A DNA stretch of 64,000 nucleotides from Denitromonas ohlonensis (GCF_007625205.1 NZ_VMNI01000010.1:62001-126000), one strand, 5' to 3'; counted from the stretch's first letter, positions 43,895 to 55,634 are shown. Notes: generated by a model from the sequence alone, not told the origin. A program made the numbers and translations.

Positions 43895-45639
43895 AAAAGC
43901 GAAGCGTCACTTTCAACCATAATCCGCTTCTCGCAAAAGGGCTGCCTGTCTGGCGGCCCCGTGTCGTTTTGTTGGCCCTGCTGTGTGGCTCCTTCGCGCT
44001 GGTGGCGCGGGCCGCCTACTTGCAGGGCGTGAATGATGAGTTTTTGCAGGCCAAGGGCGAGTCGCGCTATGCGCGGGTGATCGAGATCCCGGCGACCCGC
44101 GGCAAGATCACCGATCGCCACGGCACGGTGCTGGCGGCGAGCACGCCGGTCAAATCGATCTGGGCGATTCCGGGTGACGCCAAGCCGACGCCGGCCGAGG
44201 TGCGCAAGCTGGCCAGTCTGCTCGACATGGATGTGCGCGACCTGAACCACCGTCTGGCGCGCGACAGCGATTTTGTGTATCTCAAGCGCCAGGTGCCGCC
44301 CGAGGTGGCCGAGCAAGTGGCGAACATGAAGCTTGCCGGCATTCATGATCAGCGCGAGTATCGGCGCTACTACCCGGGCGCCGAGGTGATGTCGCATCTG
44401 CTCGGTTTTACCGGGGTGGATGATCACGGACAGGAAGGGGTCGAACTGGCCTACGACGGCCAGCTCAATGGCAAGCCGGGCTCGCGTCGCGTGATCAAGG
44501 ACCGCCGCGGGCAGATCGTCGAGGATGTGGAGTCGATCCGCACGCCGCAGGAGGGGCAGGACATTGCCCTGTCCATCGATGCCAAGATTCAGTACCTGGC
44601 CTACACCGCCTTGCAGCACGCGATGGAAACGCATCGCGCCAAGGCGGGCAGTGTGGTGGTGCTCGATTCGCGCAGCGGCGAGGTGCTGGCGATGGTGAAC
44701 GCGCCGACCTACAACCCCAACAACCGGGAGTCGCTCAGCGGTGCGCAGTTGCGCAACCGGGCGGTCACCGACACCTTTGAGCCGGGCTCGGTGCTCAAGC
44801 CGATCATCGCGGCGATGGCGCTCGAAAGCGGCAAGTTCCGGTTCGATACCGTCATCGACACCGGCAATGGCCGCATGGCGCTGGCCAATTCAACAATCTC
44901 GGACACCAAGCCGCATGGCCGGCTGACGGTCGCCGAGGTCATCCAGAAGTCGTCGAACGTCGGCGTCGTGCGCATGGCAATGACCTTCAAGCCCGACGAG
45001 ATGTGGCAGGTCTATGACGACCTGGGTCTGGGATCGTCGCTGCAACTGGGCTTTCCGGGCGAGGCCTCCGGGCGGCTGCGCCCCGCCAGCACCTGGCGCC
45101 CCATCGAGCAGGCCACCATGGCCTATGGCTATGGGGTCTCCTCCAGTTTGATGCAATTGGCGCGCACTTATCTGGCGTTTGCACGCGATGGCGATGTGAT
45201 CCCGGTGACGCTGACCCGTAGCGAGGTGCCGCAACTGACCGGCCGTCGCGTGTTCTCGGCGCAGACGGCGCGCGAGACCCGCGCCATGATGGAGATGGTG
45301 ACCCAGGAAGGCGGTACGGCGATTCACGGCCGGGTGCCGGGCTATCGCGTGGCCGGCAAGACGGGGACCTCTCACAAACTGGAAGGGGCAAAATACACCA
45401 GCAAGTACATCGCCTCCTTTGTGGGTCTGGCGCCGGTGAGTGACCCGCGCCTGGTGGTGGCGGTGATGATCGACGAACCGACCGGCAAGCAGTATTACGG
45501 CGGCCAGGTGGCGGGCCCGATCTTTTCGAATGTCATGGCGGGCGCCTTGCGTGCCTTGTCGGTGCCGCCCGATGCGCCGATCACGCCGATGCAGGTCGCG
45601 CGCAGCAAAGAAGAACTCGCTGCTCAGGGGCGCATGTGA
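43891..45639 (+). CDS. ftsI: Peptidoglycan D,D-transpeptidase FtsI (PBP3)
   Basis: 582 aa, ATGA overlap with ftsL. One N-terminal membrane helix (VVLLALLCGSFALVARAAYL), a dimerisation domain, then the transpeptidase with S300-V-L-K303, S354-S-N356 and K490-T-G-T493. It cross-links septal peptidoglycan together with FtsW. Confidence 0.96.
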   Translation: MKKRSVTFNHNPLLAKGLPVWRPRVVLLALLCGSFALVARAAYLQGVNDEFLQAKGESRYARVIEIPATRGKITDRHGTVLAASTPVKSIWAIPGDAKPTPAEVRKLASLLDMDVRDLNHRLARDSDFVYLKRQVPPEVAEQVANMKLAGIHDQREYRRYYPGAEVMSHLLGFTGVDDHGQEGVELAYDGQLNGKPGSRRVIKDRRGQIVEDVESIRTPQEGQDIALSIDAKIQYLAYTALQHAMETHRAKAGSVVVLDSRSGEVLAMVNAPTYNPNNRESLSGAQLRNRAVTDTFEPGSVLKPIIAAMALESGKFRFDTVIDTGNGRMALANSTISDTKPHGRLTVAEVIQKSSNVGVVRMAMTFKPDEMWQVYDDLGLGSSLQLGFPGEASGRLRPASTWRPIEQATMAYGYGVSSSLMQLARTYLAFARDGDVIPVTLTRSEVPQLTGRRVFSAQTARETRAMMEMVTQEGGTAIHGRVPGYRVAGKTGTSHKLEGAKYTSKYIASFVGLAPVSDPRLVVAVMIDEPTGKQYYGGQVAGPIFSNVMAGALRALSVPPDAPITPMQVARSKEELAAQGRM

Positions 45640-47141
45640 GCCAGGCAGAAGCCCTTCGCCTCCTCGACGCGCTGCGCGTGGCCGGCGTGAGCGTGCGTGG
45701 TCTGAGTGTGGACTCGCGTGCGGTGGCACCGGGCGATGTGTTTCTCGCCCATCCCGGCTTGCGCAGCGACGGCCGCGACTATATCGGCCAGGCCCTTGCC
45801 CGCGGTGCGGCGGCGGTTATCTATGACACTGCCGATGGCTTTTCGCCGCCTGCTGCCGGCGTGCCGATGCTGCCGGCGACCGGCTTGCGCGGCATTGCCG
45901 GCTATCTGGCCGATGCCGTGTTTGATTCGCCGTCGGCCAAGCTGTGGGTGGCCGGGGTGACCGGTACCAATGGCAAGACCACGGTCAGCCAGTGGCTGGC
46001 ACGGGCGATGGCGCTGCGCGGCGAGCCCTGCGGTGTGATCGGCACCCTGGGCAGCGGCTTCCCGGACCAGTTGATGGAAGGCCTGCACACCACGCCCGAG
46101 GCGGTGGCCGTGCATCGCACGCTGGCCTGGCTGCGCGGCGAAGGTGCGCGGGCCGTGGCGATGGAAGTGTCTTCGATTGGCTTGCATCAGGGCCGGGTTG
46201 CCGGTGTGCGCTTCGATGTGGCGATATTCACCAATCTGACCCGCGACCACCTCGACTACCACGGCGACATGCAAGCCTACGGTGAGGCCAAGGCAGACTT
46301 GTTTCGCCTGGATATCGATCACGCGATCATCAATCTCGACGATGCGTTCGGGGTCGAGCTGATCAAGCGACAGGTGGCCAAGGGCGCCTCGGTGATCGGT
46401 TACACCTTGATGGCTGAGAACGCCGCGCTGGCACCGGTCGGCCGCGCGCTGGTCGCCGAGTCGCTGAGCACCACGGCCGCCGGCGTGCGCTTTGTGGCAA
46501 GCTGGCAGGGACGCCGTGAGCCGGTGAATGTGCCCTTGGTGGCTGACTTCAACGTCTCCAATTTGCTGGCCGTGATGGGTGCGCTGCTTGCGCGCGGTGT
46601 GTCGCTGGAAGGCGCGGTTCAGGCTTGTTCGCGCCTCAGCCCGCCCGCCGGACGGATGCAGATGCTGGGCGGCATCGGCGAACCGCTGTTGCTGGTGGAC
46701 TACGCACACACCCCCGACGCGCTTGAGAAAGTGCTGGTGGCCGCGCGCAAGACCGCGCAGGCCCGCAAAGGTCGTTTGTTCTGCCTGTTCGGATGCGGCG
46801 GTGATCGGGATGCTGGCAAGCGCCCCCTGATGGGCGCCGTGGCCGCGGGCATCGCGGATGTGGTGTGGCTTACCAGCGACAACCCGCGCAGTGAAGACCC
46901 GGAGCAGATTCTGGATCAGGTCGCCCTCACGGCAGGCGCCAACATGCATCGCATGGCGGATCGCGCGCGTGCGATTCAGGCGGCTGTGGCTGCGGCGAGC
47001 GCTGATGATGTCTTGGTGATCGCGGGCAAAGGGCATGAGCCGTATCAGGAAATTCAGGGCGTACGCCATCCGTTTTCCGATGTGGAACACGGTCGCGCTG
47101 CCCTGGCGCAATGGGGCAGTGGCCACGGAGCGCACACATGA
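45636..47141 (+). CDS. murE: UDP-MurNAc-L-Ala-D-Glu:meso-diaminopimelate ligase
   Basis: 501 aa; GTG start overlapping the ftsI stop. ATP loop [27 protein letters not shown] and EVSSIGLHQGRV are MurE-type. TSDNPRSEDP carries the DNPR motif for meso-diaminopimelate. It adds the third stem-peptide residue. Confidence 0.96.
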   Translation: MSQAEALRLLDALRVAGVSVRGLSVDSRAVAPGDVFLAHPGLRSDGRDYIGQALARGAAAVIYDTADGFSPPAAGVPMLPATGLRGIAGYLADAVFDSPSAKLWVAGVTGTNGKTTVSQWLARAMALRGEPCGVIGTLGSGFPDQLMEGLHTTPEAVAVHRTLAWLRGEGARAVAMEVSSIGLHQGRVAGVRFDVAIFTNLTRDHLDYHGDMQAYGEAKADLFRLDIDHAIINLDDAFGVELIKRQVAKGASVIGYTLMAENAALAPVGRALVAESLSTTAAGVRFVASWQGRREPVNVPLVADFNVSNLLAVMGALLARGVSLEGAVQACSRLSPPAGRMQMLGGIGEPLLLVDYAHTPDALEKVLVAARKTAQARKGRLFCLFGCGGDRDAGKRPLMGAVAAGIADVVWLTSDNPRSEDPEQILDQVALTAGANMHRMADRARAIQAAVAAASADDVLVIAGKGHEPYQEIQGVRHPFSDVEHGRAALAQWGSGHGAHT

Positions 47142-48547
47142 TTGATTTGCAGACATCGGCTCGCGCGATCGGCGCACAAGCCACCGGCGCCGCGACATTT
47201 GATGCGGTGCTCACCGATTCGCGGGCGCTCACCGCCGGCTGCCTGTTCGTGGCCTTGCGCGGCGAGCGCTTTGACGGGCACGACTTTATTGATGCCGCCC
47301 GACAGGCTGGCGCGGCCGCCGCGATGGTCGATCGCGCCTATGCCGATGCGCATGCGCCAAGCGACGACATGCCCTGGCTGGTGGTGGACGACACCCGACT
47401 GGGGCTGGGCGCTCTGGCGGCCTGGTGGCGCCGGCAGTTCGACTTGCCGCTGATCGGTGTGACCGGCAGCAACGGCAAGACCACGGTCAAGGAAATGTGC
47501 GCCGCCATTGCCGCCGCGCGCGTCGAACGCGAGGGCGGCGATCCGGCGCTAGCCGTGTTGGCCACGGCCGGCAACTACAACAACGATATCGGCCTGCCGC
47601 TGACACTGCTGCGTCTGCGTGCCGAGCATCGCATCGCGATCATCGAAATGGGCATGAACCACCCCGGCGAGATCGCCTACCTCACCGGTCTGGCTGCGCC
47701 GACGGTGGCCTTGGTCAGCAATGCGTTGCGCGCGCATCTGGCGGGCTTGGGTGATCTGGACGGTGTGGCGCAGGAGAAGGGCGCAATCTACAGCGGACTG
47801 GTCGATGGCGGTGTCGCCGTGATCAACGCCGATGACGCGTTCGCCGACTACTGGCGTGGCGTCAACGCCGATCGCCAGACGCTCACTTTTGGCCTCGGCG
47901 CGTCGGCCGATGTGCGCGCCGACTGCGTGCTGCATGGTCTGGGCGTGCGCATGACCTTGCACGTTGGTAGCGAGGCGGCGAGTTTCCCCTTGCAGGTGCC
48001 GGGCTTGCACAACGCCCGCAACGCCTGCGCAGCGGCGGCGGCCTGCATGGCCGCCGGGGCGAGTCTGGCCGATGTGGTGGCCGGCTTGTCGGCCTACCAG
48101 GGCACGCGCGGGCGCCTCACCCAGCGCGCCGGCCTGAACGGCGCAACCGTGCTGGACGACACCTACAACGCCAACCCGGATTCGGCCCGCGTCGCCATCG
48201 ACGTGCTGGCCGCCACGCCGGGCCGCAAGGTGCTGGTGCTGGGCGACATGGGTGAGCTGGGAGAGACCAGCGCACAAATGCACGACGAGGTCGGCGGCTA
48301 CGCCAAGAGCCAAGGCATTGATTACCTGCTGGCGCTCGGTCAGGCCAGCGTCGTGGCGGCGCGCAACTTTGGTGCCGGCGGCGAACATTTCGAGCGCATC
48401 GACGACCTGGTCGCTGCGCTGAAAAAACTGATGGATGAGAACACGGTGGTGCTGGTGAAGGGCTCGCGCTTCATGCGCATGGAACGCGTGGCCAACGCGG
48501 TCGCGAACGGCACGATCGAGGCCGGGGAGGGAACGCATGCTGCTTGA
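47138..48547 (+). CDS. murF: UDP-MurNAc-tripeptide:D-Ala-D-Ala ligase
   Basis: 469 aa from the ATG at 47138, overlapping the murE stop. ATP loop [26 protein letters not shown] and [12 protein letters not shown] are MurF signatures. It adds D-Ala-D-Ala to the UDP-tripeptide. It overlaps mraY by 11 nt. Confidence 0.96.
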   Translation: MIDLQTSARAIGAQATGAATFDAVLTDSRALTAGCLFVALRGERFDGHDFIDAARQAGAAAAMVDRAYADAHAPSDDMPWLVVDDTRLGLGALAAWWRRQFDLPLIGVTGSNGKTTVKEMCAAIAAARVEREGGDPALAVLATAGNYNNDIGLPLTLLRLRAEHRIAIIEMGMNHPGEIAYLTGLAAPTVALVSNALRAHLAGLGDLDGVAQEKGAIYSGLVDGGVAVINADDAFADYWRGVNADRQTLTFGLGASADVRADCVLHGLGVRMTLHVGSEAASFPLQVPGLHNARNACAAAAACMAAGASLADVVAGLSAYQGTRGRLTQRAGLNGATVLDDTYNANPDSARVAIDVLAATPGRKVLVLGDMGELGETSAQMHDEVGGYAKSQGIDYLLALGQASVVAARNFGAGGEHFERIDDLVAALKKLMDENTVVLVKGSRFMRMERVANAVANGTIEAGEGTHAA

Positions 48548-49625
48548 ATTCGCCCTGTGGCTCGGCCAGGACGTCCGGACCTTCAATGTGTTCGGCTACA
48601 TCACGCTGCGCGCGGTGCTGGCGGCACTGACGGCGCTGGCCATCTCCTTCATCTTTGGCCCGGCGGTGATTCGCTGGCTGGCCGCCAAGAAAATTGGTCA
48701 GGCGGTGCGCGACGACGGCCCCAAATCCCACCTCACCAAGGCCGGCACGCCGACCATGGGCGGCGCGCTGATCCTCATCGCGATCGGGTTCACGACACTG
48801 CTGTGGGGCGATCTGCGCAACCACTATGTGTGGGTGACGCTGCTGGTCACGCTCGGCTTTGGCGCCGTGGGCTGGGTGGATGACTGGCGCAAGGTGGTGC
48901 ATCGCGACCCGAAAGGGCTGGCCAGCCGCTGGAAGTATTTGTGGACCTCGGTGATTGCACTGGCCGGCGCGCTGGTGCTCGGCCTGACCGCCACCGACCC
49001 CGCGCAGACCACGCTGATCGTGCCCTTCTTCAAGGATGTGGCCTACCCGCTGGGCTTCGGCGGCTTCGTGCTGCTGAGTTATTTCGTGATTACCGGCACC
49101 AGTCACTCGGTGAACCTCACCGACGGCCTCGACGGCTTGGCGATCATGCCGACGGTGATGGTCGCCGGTGCGCTGGCGATCTTCGCCTACGTGGCAGGTC
49201 ACGCCGGCTTCTCTAAGTATCTCGGCGTGCCCTATATCGCGGGGGCTGGCGAGCTGGCGGTGTTTTGCGGCGCCATCGCCGGCGCCGGCCTCGGCTTTCT
49301 GTGGTTCAACGCCTACCCGGCGGAAGTGTTCATGGGCGACGTCGGCGCGCTGGCGCTGGGCGCCGCGCTGGGCACCGTGGCCGTGGTGGTGCGTCAGGAA
49401 ATCGTGCTCTTCATCATGGGTGGCCTGTTTGTGGCCGAGACCCTGTCGGTGATGTTGCAGGTCATCTATTTCAAGCTCAGCGGCGGCAAGCGCATCTTCC
49501 GCATGGCGCCGCTGCATCACCACTATGAACTGGGCGGCTGGAAGGAAACGCAGGTGGTGGTTCGCTTCTGGATCATCACCATCATGCTGGTGCTGTTCGG
49601 GTTGTCCACGCTGAAACTGCGCTGA
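48537..49625 (+). CDS. mraY: Phospho-MurNAc-pentapeptide transferase
   Basis: 362 aa, with about ten membrane helices. Catalytic motifs: [27 protein letters not shown] (DDxxK region), [13 protein letters not shown] and [12 protein letters not shown] (histidine cluster). It makes lipid I on the inner membrane. Confidence 0.97.
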   Translation: MLLEFALWLGQDVRTFNVFGYITLRAVLAALTALAISFIFGPAVIRWLAAKKIGQAVRDDGPKSHLTKAGTPTMGGALILIAIGFTTLLWGDLRNHYVWVTLLVTLGFGAVGWVDDWRKVVHRDPKGLASRWKYLWTSVIALAGALVLGLTATDPAQTTLIVPFFKDVAYPLGFGGFVLLSYFVITGTSHSVNLTDGLDGLAIMPTVMVAGALAIFAYVAGHAGFSKYLGVPYIAGAGELAVFCGAIAGAGLGFLWFNAYPAEVFMGDVGALALGAALGTVAVVVRQEIVLFIMGGLFVAETLSVMLQVIYFKLSGGKRIFRMAPLHHHYELGGWKETQVVVRFWIITIMLVLFGLSTLKLR

Positions 49626-49632
49626 GGAAAAC

Positions 49633-51015
49633 ATGGGCATGTGGCAAGGCAAACACGTATTGGTGCTCGGGCTGGGTGAATCCGGCCTGGCCCTCGCGCG
49701 CTGGTTGGCGCGAGAGGGGGCATCGGTGCGCGTGGCCGACAGCCGTGCCAATCCGCCCGGTGCCGAGGCCTTGTGCGCCGCGCTGCCCGGCGTGTCGCTG
49801 ACCGCAGGTGCGTTCGATCTCGATCTGCTCGTGGGTGTCGATGTGCTGGCGATCAGCCCGGGCCTCGATCCGCGCCAGCCGGTGATCGCTGCTGCGCGTG
49901 AGCGCGGCATCCCGGTCACCGGCGAAATTCAGGTGTTTGTGGATGCGCTGACCGCGCTCGGTGAGCGTGATCGCTGCCGCCTGATCGCCATTACCGGTAC
50001 GAACGGCAAGACCACCACCACGGCGCTGACGGCCGCCTTGTGTCGTGCGGCCGGGGCGGATGCGGTGGAAGCCGGCAACATCAGCCCGGCCACGCTCGCG
50101 GTGCTGCTCGACCGACTCAATGCTGGCCAGCCGCTGCCCGACTGCTGGGTGCTGGAGCTGTCCAGTTTCCAGCTTGAGACCGTGTCTGAGCTGCGTGCCG
50201 ATGCGGCCGTGGTGCTCAATATCAGCGACGATCACCTGGACCGCTACGATTCGCTGGCCGACTACGCCGCCACCAAGGCGCGCATCTTTGCCGGTGCGCG
50301 GGTGGCCGTGGCCAATCGCGATGACGCGCGGGTCGCCTCGATGCTTGGTGATGCCGCCAGCGCGACCTTCGGGCTCGACAAGCCGCATCGTGTGACTGAC
50401 TACGGCATCCGCGACGGCCATCTGGTTCGCGGTGATGAATCGCTGATCGCCATCGACGCGCTGCCCCTGGCCGGCCTGCACAATGCCGCCAACGCGCTGG
50501 CCGCGCTGGCGCTGTGCGAGGCGATCGGCCTGTCGACCGAGCGCCTGCTCGAGGGCTTGCGCAGCTTTCGCGGCCTGCCGCACCGGGTCGAGCGCATCGG
50601 CGAGCGTGACGACGGCGTCACCTATTACGACGACTCCAAAGGCACCAACGTCGGCGCCACCATTGCCGCGCTGGCCGGTTTGCAGCGCTCGGTGCTGCTG
50701 ATTGCCGGCGGCGACGGCAAGGGCCAGGACTTCTCGCCCCTGCGTGAGCCGGTCACCCGGCATGCACGGGCGGTCATTTTGATTGGCCGCGACGGCCCGC
50801 AGATTGCCGCCGCACTCGATGGCACCCATGTGCCGATCGAATTTGCCGCCGACCTGCCGCGTGCGGTGTTGCGCGCCGATGCCTTGGCGCAGCCGGGCGA
50901 CGCGGTGCTGCTGTCGCCGGCCTGCGCCAGCTTCGACATGTTCCGCAGCTACGTTCATCGCGCCGATGTGTTTGTCGAGGCGGTGCGCGCCTTGCCCCGG
51001 GTGGCGGCTGCATGA
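49633..51015 (+). CDS. murD: UDP-MurNAc-L-Ala:D-Glu ligase
   Basis: 460 aa. N-terminal [33 protein letters not shown] loop [49 protein letters not shown] and [12 protein letters not shown]. Seven bases separate it from mraY. Confidence 0.96.
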   Translation: MGMWQGKHVLVLGLGESGLALARWLAREGASVRVADSRANPPGAEALCAALPGVSLTAGAFDLDLLVGVDVLAISPGLDPRQPVIAAARERGIPVTGEIQVFVDALTALGERDRCRLIAITGTNGKTTTTALTAALCRAAGADAVEAGNISPATLAVLLDRLNAGQPLPDCWVLELSSFQLETVSELRADAAVVLNISDDHLDRYDSLADYAATKARIFAGARVAVANRDDARVASMLGDAASATFGLDKPHRVTDYGIRDGHLVRGDESLIAIDALPLAGLHNAANALAALALCEAIGLSTERLLEGLRSFRGLPHRVERIGERDDGVTYYDDSKGTNVGATIAALAGLQRSVLLIAGGDGKGQDFSPLREPVTRHARAVILIGRDGPQIAAALDGTHVPIEFAADLPRAVLRADALAQPGDAVLLSPACASFDMFRSYVHRADVFVEAVRALPRVAAA

Positions 51016-52241
51016 AACTGAGCCTCACACTCCCTTCCTTGCTGCCGCGTCGCAAAGCCGAGAATCCGGCGGCGCGTCGTGCGGTGCACCGTCTCGGCGC
51101 ACGGGAGGTCCACCCGCGCGAGCTCGATCCGATGCTGATCTGGTCGGCTGTGAGCCTGCTCATGATCGGCCTGGTGATGGTCTATTCGTCCTCCATCGCG
51201 ACGGCCGAAGGCCTGAAATATACCGGCCATCAAAGCACCTACTATCTGGTGCGCCACGGCGTGTTTCTGATGATCGGCGCGATCATCGGTGCGGTCGCTT
51301 TCCAGCTGCCGATGCGGGTGTGGCAGCAGTTGTCGCCGCATCTGTTCGTGGGCGGCGTGGTGCTGTTGATTCTGGTGGTGATCCCCGGCATTGGCCGGGA
51401 GGTCAACGGCGCCAGCCGCTGGCTGCCGCTCGGGCCGCTCAACTTCCAGCCCTCCGAGGCCATGAAGCTGTTCGCTGCGCTGTACGCCGCGGACTACACC
51501 GTGCGCAAGCTGCCGCACATGGCCAGCTTCAAACGCGCCTTCCTGCCCATGCTTGGCGTGGTGCTGCTGGTGGGCTTCTTGCTGCTCAAGGAGCCGGACT
51601 TTGGCGCCTTCGTGGTCATCACGGCGATCGCCTTCGGCATCCTGTTCCTGGGTGGCATCAATGTTCGTGTCTTCGCCCTGCTGGCGGTGGTGGCGCTGAT
51701 CGGCTTCATGTTGCTGATCTGGCTGTCGCCTTATCGGCGCGACCGCATCTTTGGCTTTATGGACCCGTTCCAGGACGCCTTCGGCAAGGGCTATCAGCTC
51801 TCGCACGCGCTGATCGCCTTCGGCCGTGGCGAATGGTTCGGCGTCGGCCTTGGCGCGAGCGTGGAGAAGTTGTTCTACCTGCCCGAAGCGCACACCGACT
51901 TCATCCTCGCCATCATCGCTGAAGAGCTTGGCCTGGTTGGCGTGCTGGTGGTGATCGCCCTGTTCGCCATGCTGGTGCATCGCGCCTTTGCGATCGGGCG
52001 CCAGGCGATCGATCTCGAGAAGTTCTTCGCCGGATTGGTAGCGCAAGGCATCGGCCTGTGGATCGGCGTGCAGTCCTTCATCAACATGGGCGTGAACATG
52101 GGCTTGCTGCCCACCAAGGGCCTGACCCTGCCACTCATGAGCTTTGGCGGTTCGGGCATCGTGGCCAACTGTCTGGCGCTGGCGATCCTGTTGCGGATCG
52201 ATTGGGAAAACCGCCAAATCATGCGCGGAGGTGGTGCATGA
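51012..52241 (+). CDS. ftsW: Peptidoglycan glycosyltransferase FtsW
   Basis: 409 aa SEDS-family membrane protein. After a basic N-terminal extension of about 40 residues come ten predicted helices. [42 protein letters not shown] (catalytic Asp), [28 protein letters not shown] and FVNMG-like [25 protein letters not shown] are SEDS signatures. It polymerises septal glycan with FtsI. It ends in MRGGGA just before an unusual junction to murG. Confidence 0.96.
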   Translation: MKLSLTLPSLLPRRKAENPAARRAVHRLGAREVHPRELDPMLIWSAVSLLMIGLVMVYSSSIATAEGLKYTGHQSTYYLVRHGVFLMIGAIIGAVAFQLPMRVWQQLSPHLFVGGVVLLILVVIPGIGREVNGASRWLPLGPLNFQPSEAMKLFAALYAADYTVRKLPHMASFKRAFLPMLGVVLLVGFLLLKEPDFGAFVVITAIAFGILFLGGINVRVFALLAVVALIGFMLLIWLSPYRRDRIFGFMDPFQDAFGKGYQLSHALIAFGRGEWFGVGLGASVEKLFYLPEAHTDFILAIIAEELGLVGVLVVIALFAMLVHRAFAIGRQAIDLEKFFAGLVAQGIGLWIGVQSFINMGVNMGLLPTKGLTLPLMSFGGSGIVANCLALAILLRIDWENRQIMRGGGA

Positions 52242-52264
52242 CACCGCAGCGCATGATTTGGCGG
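52211..52264. repeat. Perfect 16-bp inverted repeat across the ftsW stop
   Basis: CCGCCAAATCATGCGC (52211-52226) is the exact reverse complement of 52249-52264. The spacer (52227-52248) holds GGAGG, the ftsW stop and a small inner stem (GGTG/CACC). In RNA the hairpin would close over the first GGAGG. A second GGAGG lies at 52331-52335 for murG. Confidence 0.8.
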
Positions 52265-52345
52265 GATCAAAGGAGCATCGCATCGTGCGCAAGCGCGATG
52301 TGGAGCCAAAATCGCTTGTGCGCTCTCCGCGGAGGTGGCGCATGA
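52238..52345 (+). CDS. 35-codon ORF filling the ftsW-murG junction
   Basis: ATG at 52238 overlaps the ftsW TGA (ATGA), and its TGA (52343-52345) overlaps the murG ATG (ATGA). The product starts [11 protein letters not shown] and ends LRGGGA, echoing the ftsW end MRGGGA. It may be a coupling leader rather than a functional protein. Confidence 0.35.
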   Translation: MTPQRMIWRDQRSIASCASAMWSQNRLCALRGGGA

Positions 52346-53421
52346 AGACGCTGATGGTCATGGCCGGCGGCACGGGCGGGCATATCTATCCGGGCATCGC
52401 GGTGGCCGAGGCGCTGCGCGCCGAGGGCTGGCGCATCGTCTGGCTGGGCAATGCCGACCGGATGGAAGGAAAGATCATTCCCGAGCTCGGCTACGAAACC
52501 GCCTGGATCCGCTTCGGCGCGCTGCGTGGCAAGGGTGTGATGGCCAAGCTGCTGCTCCCGCTCAACCTGCTGCGCGGTTTCTGGCAGGCACTCAGCGCGA
52601 TTCGCAGCAGCAAGCCCGATGTGGTGCTCGGCATGGGCGGCTATGTGAGCTTCCCCGGCGGCATGATGGCGGCGTTGATTGGCCGGCCGCTGGTGGTGCA
52701 CGAACAAAACTCGGTGGCCGGCCTGGCCAATCGCGTGCTGGCGCGGGTGGCCGATCGCATCGTCACCGGCTTTCCGAAAGTGATCAAAGGCAGCCACTGG
52801 TTGGGCAATCCGGTACGGGCCGACATTGTCGCGCTGCCGACGCCGGATGAGCGCTTCGCCGAGCGGGAAGGGCCGTTGCGCGTTTTGGTCATCGGCGGCA
52901 GTCTGGGCGCCAAGGTGCTGAATGACACGGTGCCGCAGGCGCTGGCCAGTCTGTCTGAATCGATCCGGCCGGTCGTGGTCCATCAAGCCGGCGCGGCACA
53001 GATCGACGCGCTGCGTGAAAGCTATGCAGCGGTGCGGATCGAGGGCGATCTGCGACCGTTTATCGAAGACATGGCGGCGGCCTATGCCGCGGCCGATGTG
53101 GTGATCTGCCGCGCCGGTGCGCTCACCGTGGCCGAACTCGCGGCGGCAGGCGTGGCGAGCATTCTGGTGCCCTTGCCGCATGCGGTGGACGACCACCAGA
53201 CCGGCAACGCACGCTTCCTGGCGGATCGCGGTGCGGCCTATCTGCTGCCGCAGAGCGAGCTGAGCCCCGATCGTCTGGCTGGCATTTTGCGCGGCCTCGA
53301 TCGCCGTCGTCTGCGTGACATGGCCAACGCGGCCCGTGCCCTGGCCCGCCCGAATGCGGCGGCCGAGGTGGCGCAGGTGTGCCGTGAGCTGGCCGGCGAG
53401 AAGGAGTCCAAAGGATCATGA
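52342..53421 (+). CDS. murG: UDP-GlcNAc:lipid I N-acetylglucosaminyltransferase
   Basis: 359 aa. The ATG at 52342 has GGAGG 6 nt upstream. GT28 motifs: [75 protein letters not shown] and [35 protein letters not shown]. It makes lipid II. The frame is open through the preceding 198 bases, but that is the antisense-free spacer and ftsW tail, not MurG. Confidence 0.96.
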   Translation: MKTLMVMAGGTGGHIYPGIAVAEALRAEGWRIVWLGNADRMEGKIIPELGYETAWIRFGALRGKGVMAKLLLPLNLLRGFWQALSAIRSSKPDVVLGMGGYVSFPGGMMAALIGRPLVVHEQNSVAGLANRVLARVADRIVTGFPKVIKGSHWLGNPVRADIVALPTPDERFAEREGPLRVLVIGGSLGAKVLNDTVPQALASLSESIRPVVVHQAGAAQIDALRESYAAVRIEGDLRPFIEDMAAAYAAADVVICRAGALTVAELAAAGVASILVPLPHAVDDHQTGNARFLADRGAAYLLPQSELSPDRLAGILRGLDRRRLRDMANAARALARPNAAAEVAQVCRELAGEKESKGS

Positions 53422-54815
53422 AACACAAAGTCAAACACGTCCATTTTGTGGGCATCGGCGGCGCCGGCATGAGCGGTATCGCAGAAGTGTTGCTGAACCA
53501 GGGTTTCGCGGTGAGCGGTTCGGATCTGGGCGAGAGCGCGGCAACGCGCCGCCTGACGGCCATGGGCGCACGCGTCATGCGCGGGCACGATGCCGCCCAC
53601 GCGGCGGATGCCGATGTGGTGGTGGTATCCACCGCCGTCAAAGCCGACAACCCTGAGGTGCGCGCCGCGCGCGTGCGTCAGGTGCCGGTGGTGCCGCGTG
53701 CCCAGATGCTCGCCGAGATCATGCGCCTCAAGCAGGGCGTGGCGATTGCCGGCACCCACGGCAAGACCACCACGACGTCGCTGACCGCGTCGATTCTTGC
53801 TGAGGGGGGGCTGGACCCGACCTTCGTCATCGGCGGTCGCCTGAACGCGGCTGGCGCCAATGCGCGCTTGGGCAAGGGCGAGTTTCTGGTGGCCGAGGCG
53901 GACGAATCCGACGCCTCCTTCCTGTTGCTCAATCCCGTCATTTCGGTCGTCACCAACATCGACGCCGATCACATGGATACCTACGGCCACGACTTCGCGC
54001 GGCTCAAGCAGGCCTTCATCGACTTCCTCCAGCGCCTGCCCTTCTACGGCGTTGCCGTGCTGTGCGAGGACGACCCGCATGTGCGCTCGATCATGCCGCT
54101 GGTGTCCAAGCAGATCGTGCGCTATGGCTTCTCGCCGAACGCCAACATCCGCGCCGAGAATGTTCGCGCCGAAGCCGGCCGCATGGTGTTCGACGTGCTG
54201 CGCATCAACGGCACGGTGTCGCGTCTGCCGATCACCCTGAACATGCCGGGGACGCACAACGTCCTCAATGCGTTGGCGGCCATCGCGGTGGCCACCGAGG
54301 TGGGCGTGGCAGACGAGGCGATCATCCAGGCGCTGGCTGACTTCAAGGGCGTGGGACGGCGCTTCCAGCGCTATGGCGACATCGCCTTGCCCGCCGGCGG
54401 CAGTTTCACGCTGGTGGATGACTATGGTCACCACCCGGTCGAAATGGCCGCCACCATCGAGGCGGCGCGCGGTGCCTTCCCCGGGCGGCGTCTGGTGCTG
54501 GCTTTCCAGCCGCATCGCTATACCCGGACGCGTGATTGCTTCGAAGATTTCGTAAAAGTGTTGTCCACCGTCGATGCGCTGGTGCTCGCCGAGGTCTATT
54601 CGGCCGGCGAGGCGCCGCTGGTGGCGGCCGACGGTCGGTCGCTGGCGCGCGCGTTGCGCGTGGCCGGGCGGATCGAGCCGGTGTTTGTCGAACAGATCGA
54701 CGAGATGAGCCAAACCGTACTCGACGTGGTGCAGGACGGCGACGTGGTGCTGACCATGGGCGCCGGCACCATCGGCGCGGTGCCGGGTCAGCTGGCCGGC
54801 GAGGAGAGCGCATGA
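53418..54815 (+). CDS. murC: UDP-MurNAc:L-Ala ligase
   Basis: 465 aa, ATGA overlap with mur[26 protein letters not shown] loop [26 protein letters not shown] and [18 protein letters not shown]. It adds the first stem-peptide residue. Confidence 0.97.
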   Translation: MKHKVKHVHFVGIGGAGMSGIAEVLLNQGFAVSGSDLGESAATRRLTAMGARVMRGHDAAHAADADVVVVSTAVKADNPEVRAARVRQVPVVPRAQMLAEIMRLKQGVAIAGTHGKTTTTSLTASILAEGGLDPTFVIGGRLNAAGANARLGKGEFLVAEADESDASFLLLNPVISVVTNIDADHMDTYGHDFARLKQAFIDFLQRLPFYGVAVLCEDDPHVRSIMPLVSKQIVRYGFSPNANIRAENVRAEAGRMVFDVLRINGTVSRLPITLNMPGTHNVLNALAAIAVATEVGVADEAIIQALADFKGVGRRFQRYGDIALPAGGSFTLVDDYGHHPVEMAATIEAARGAFPGRRLVLAFQPHRYTRTRDCFEDFVKVLSTVDALVLAEVYSAGEAPLVAADGRSLARALRVAGRIEPVFVEQIDEMSQTVLDVVQDGDVVLTMGAGTIGAVPGQLAGEESA

Positions 54816-55630
54816 GCGCCCACGGCACCTGGTTGCGTGATGCCGGCATGGCCGAGCGCAGCGCCTGGGGCGTTGGCGGCACGGCGCAGTTTGTGTATAC
54901 GCCGAGCGATGCCGAGGACGTGCGCGGTTTTCTCGCAGCGCTGCGTCTGGACGAGCCGGTGCTGGTGAGCGGCACGGGTTCGCGCGTGGTGGTGCGCCAG
55001 GGCGGCATGCAAGGCGTGGTGATCGGTACGGCCAAGTTGAAGCGCATCCAATTCACCGACGACGGCGTGTATGTCGAAGCCGGCGCCCTGTGCGCAAGGC
55101 TCGGGCACGCCTGCGCGCAACATCATCACGGCGCGCTGGCGTGGCTGGCCGGCGTGCCCGGCTCCGTCGGCGGCGCCTTGCGCACCAATGTCAGCGTGGG
55201 TGAGCACGGGCTGTGGTCGCAGGTGAGGGCGGTGCACACCGTCGATCGACACGGCCATGCGCATGAGCGCGACGTGACCGAGTTTGGTCTCGACAGCACC
55301 TGGGCCGGTGCCACGCGTCACTCGGACGAGATGGTACTCGGGGTGTGGCTGATCGGCGGCAGCGAGACGACGCATGTGCCCGTGGCGATGGCCGGCGCGC
55401 GGGCGGTGACGCAACTGTTTGCGCCCGAGAGCGTGCCCCATGTGCTGGCCGCAGGGTCGACCCTGACGGGCGCGGTGCGCCTCGATGGTAATACGGCCCA
55501 ACTCCAACTGGATGAAACGGCCGAGGCGGCGGATCTCGAATCGGCGATTGAACAATTGTGCGCGGCTGCGAGCCAGCAGGCGGGGCGGTCGGTCAATTGC
55601 CGGCTTCGCTTCGTCGGGGCGCGAGGCTAA
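54812..55630 (+). CDS. murB: MurB-like protein, shortened and probably inactive (UDP-MurNAc dehydrogenase family)
   Basis: 272 aa, ATGA overlap with murC and 4 nt before ddl. The FAD half is recognisable: [47 protein letters not shown] and [15 protein letters not shown]. Compared with E. coli MurB (342 aa, recalled), the substrate half is badly reduced. The AGSFFKNP region reads AGSTLTGA, roughly 45-50 residues with the LID...LKG and GGAAVH parts are missing, and the final PEVRFIG, which holds catalytic Glu325, reads CRLRFVG with Arg instead. The YRDS motif reads TRHS. I expect little or no reductase activity. Position in the cluster supports a murB origin. Confidence 0.75.
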   Translation: MSAHGTWLRDAGMAERSAWGVGGTAQFVYTPSDAEDVRGFLAALRLDEPVLVSGTGSRVVVRQGGMQGVVIGTAKLKRIQFTDDGVYVEAGALCARLGHACAQHHHGALAWLAGVPGSVGGALRTNVSVGEHGLWSQVRAVHTVDRHGHAHERDVTEFGLDSTWAGATRHSDEMVLGVWLIGGSETTHVPVAMAGARAVTQLFAPESVPHVLAAGSTLTGAVRLDGNTAQLQLDETAEAADLESAIEQLCAAASQQAGRSVNCRLRFVGARG

Positions 55631-55634
55631 GGCG

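Noticed and set aside
52144-52341. 66-residue N-terminal extension of MurG
   Set aside because: It overlaps the ftsW 3' end out of frame. MurG begins at [14 protein letters not shown] with its own GGAGG.
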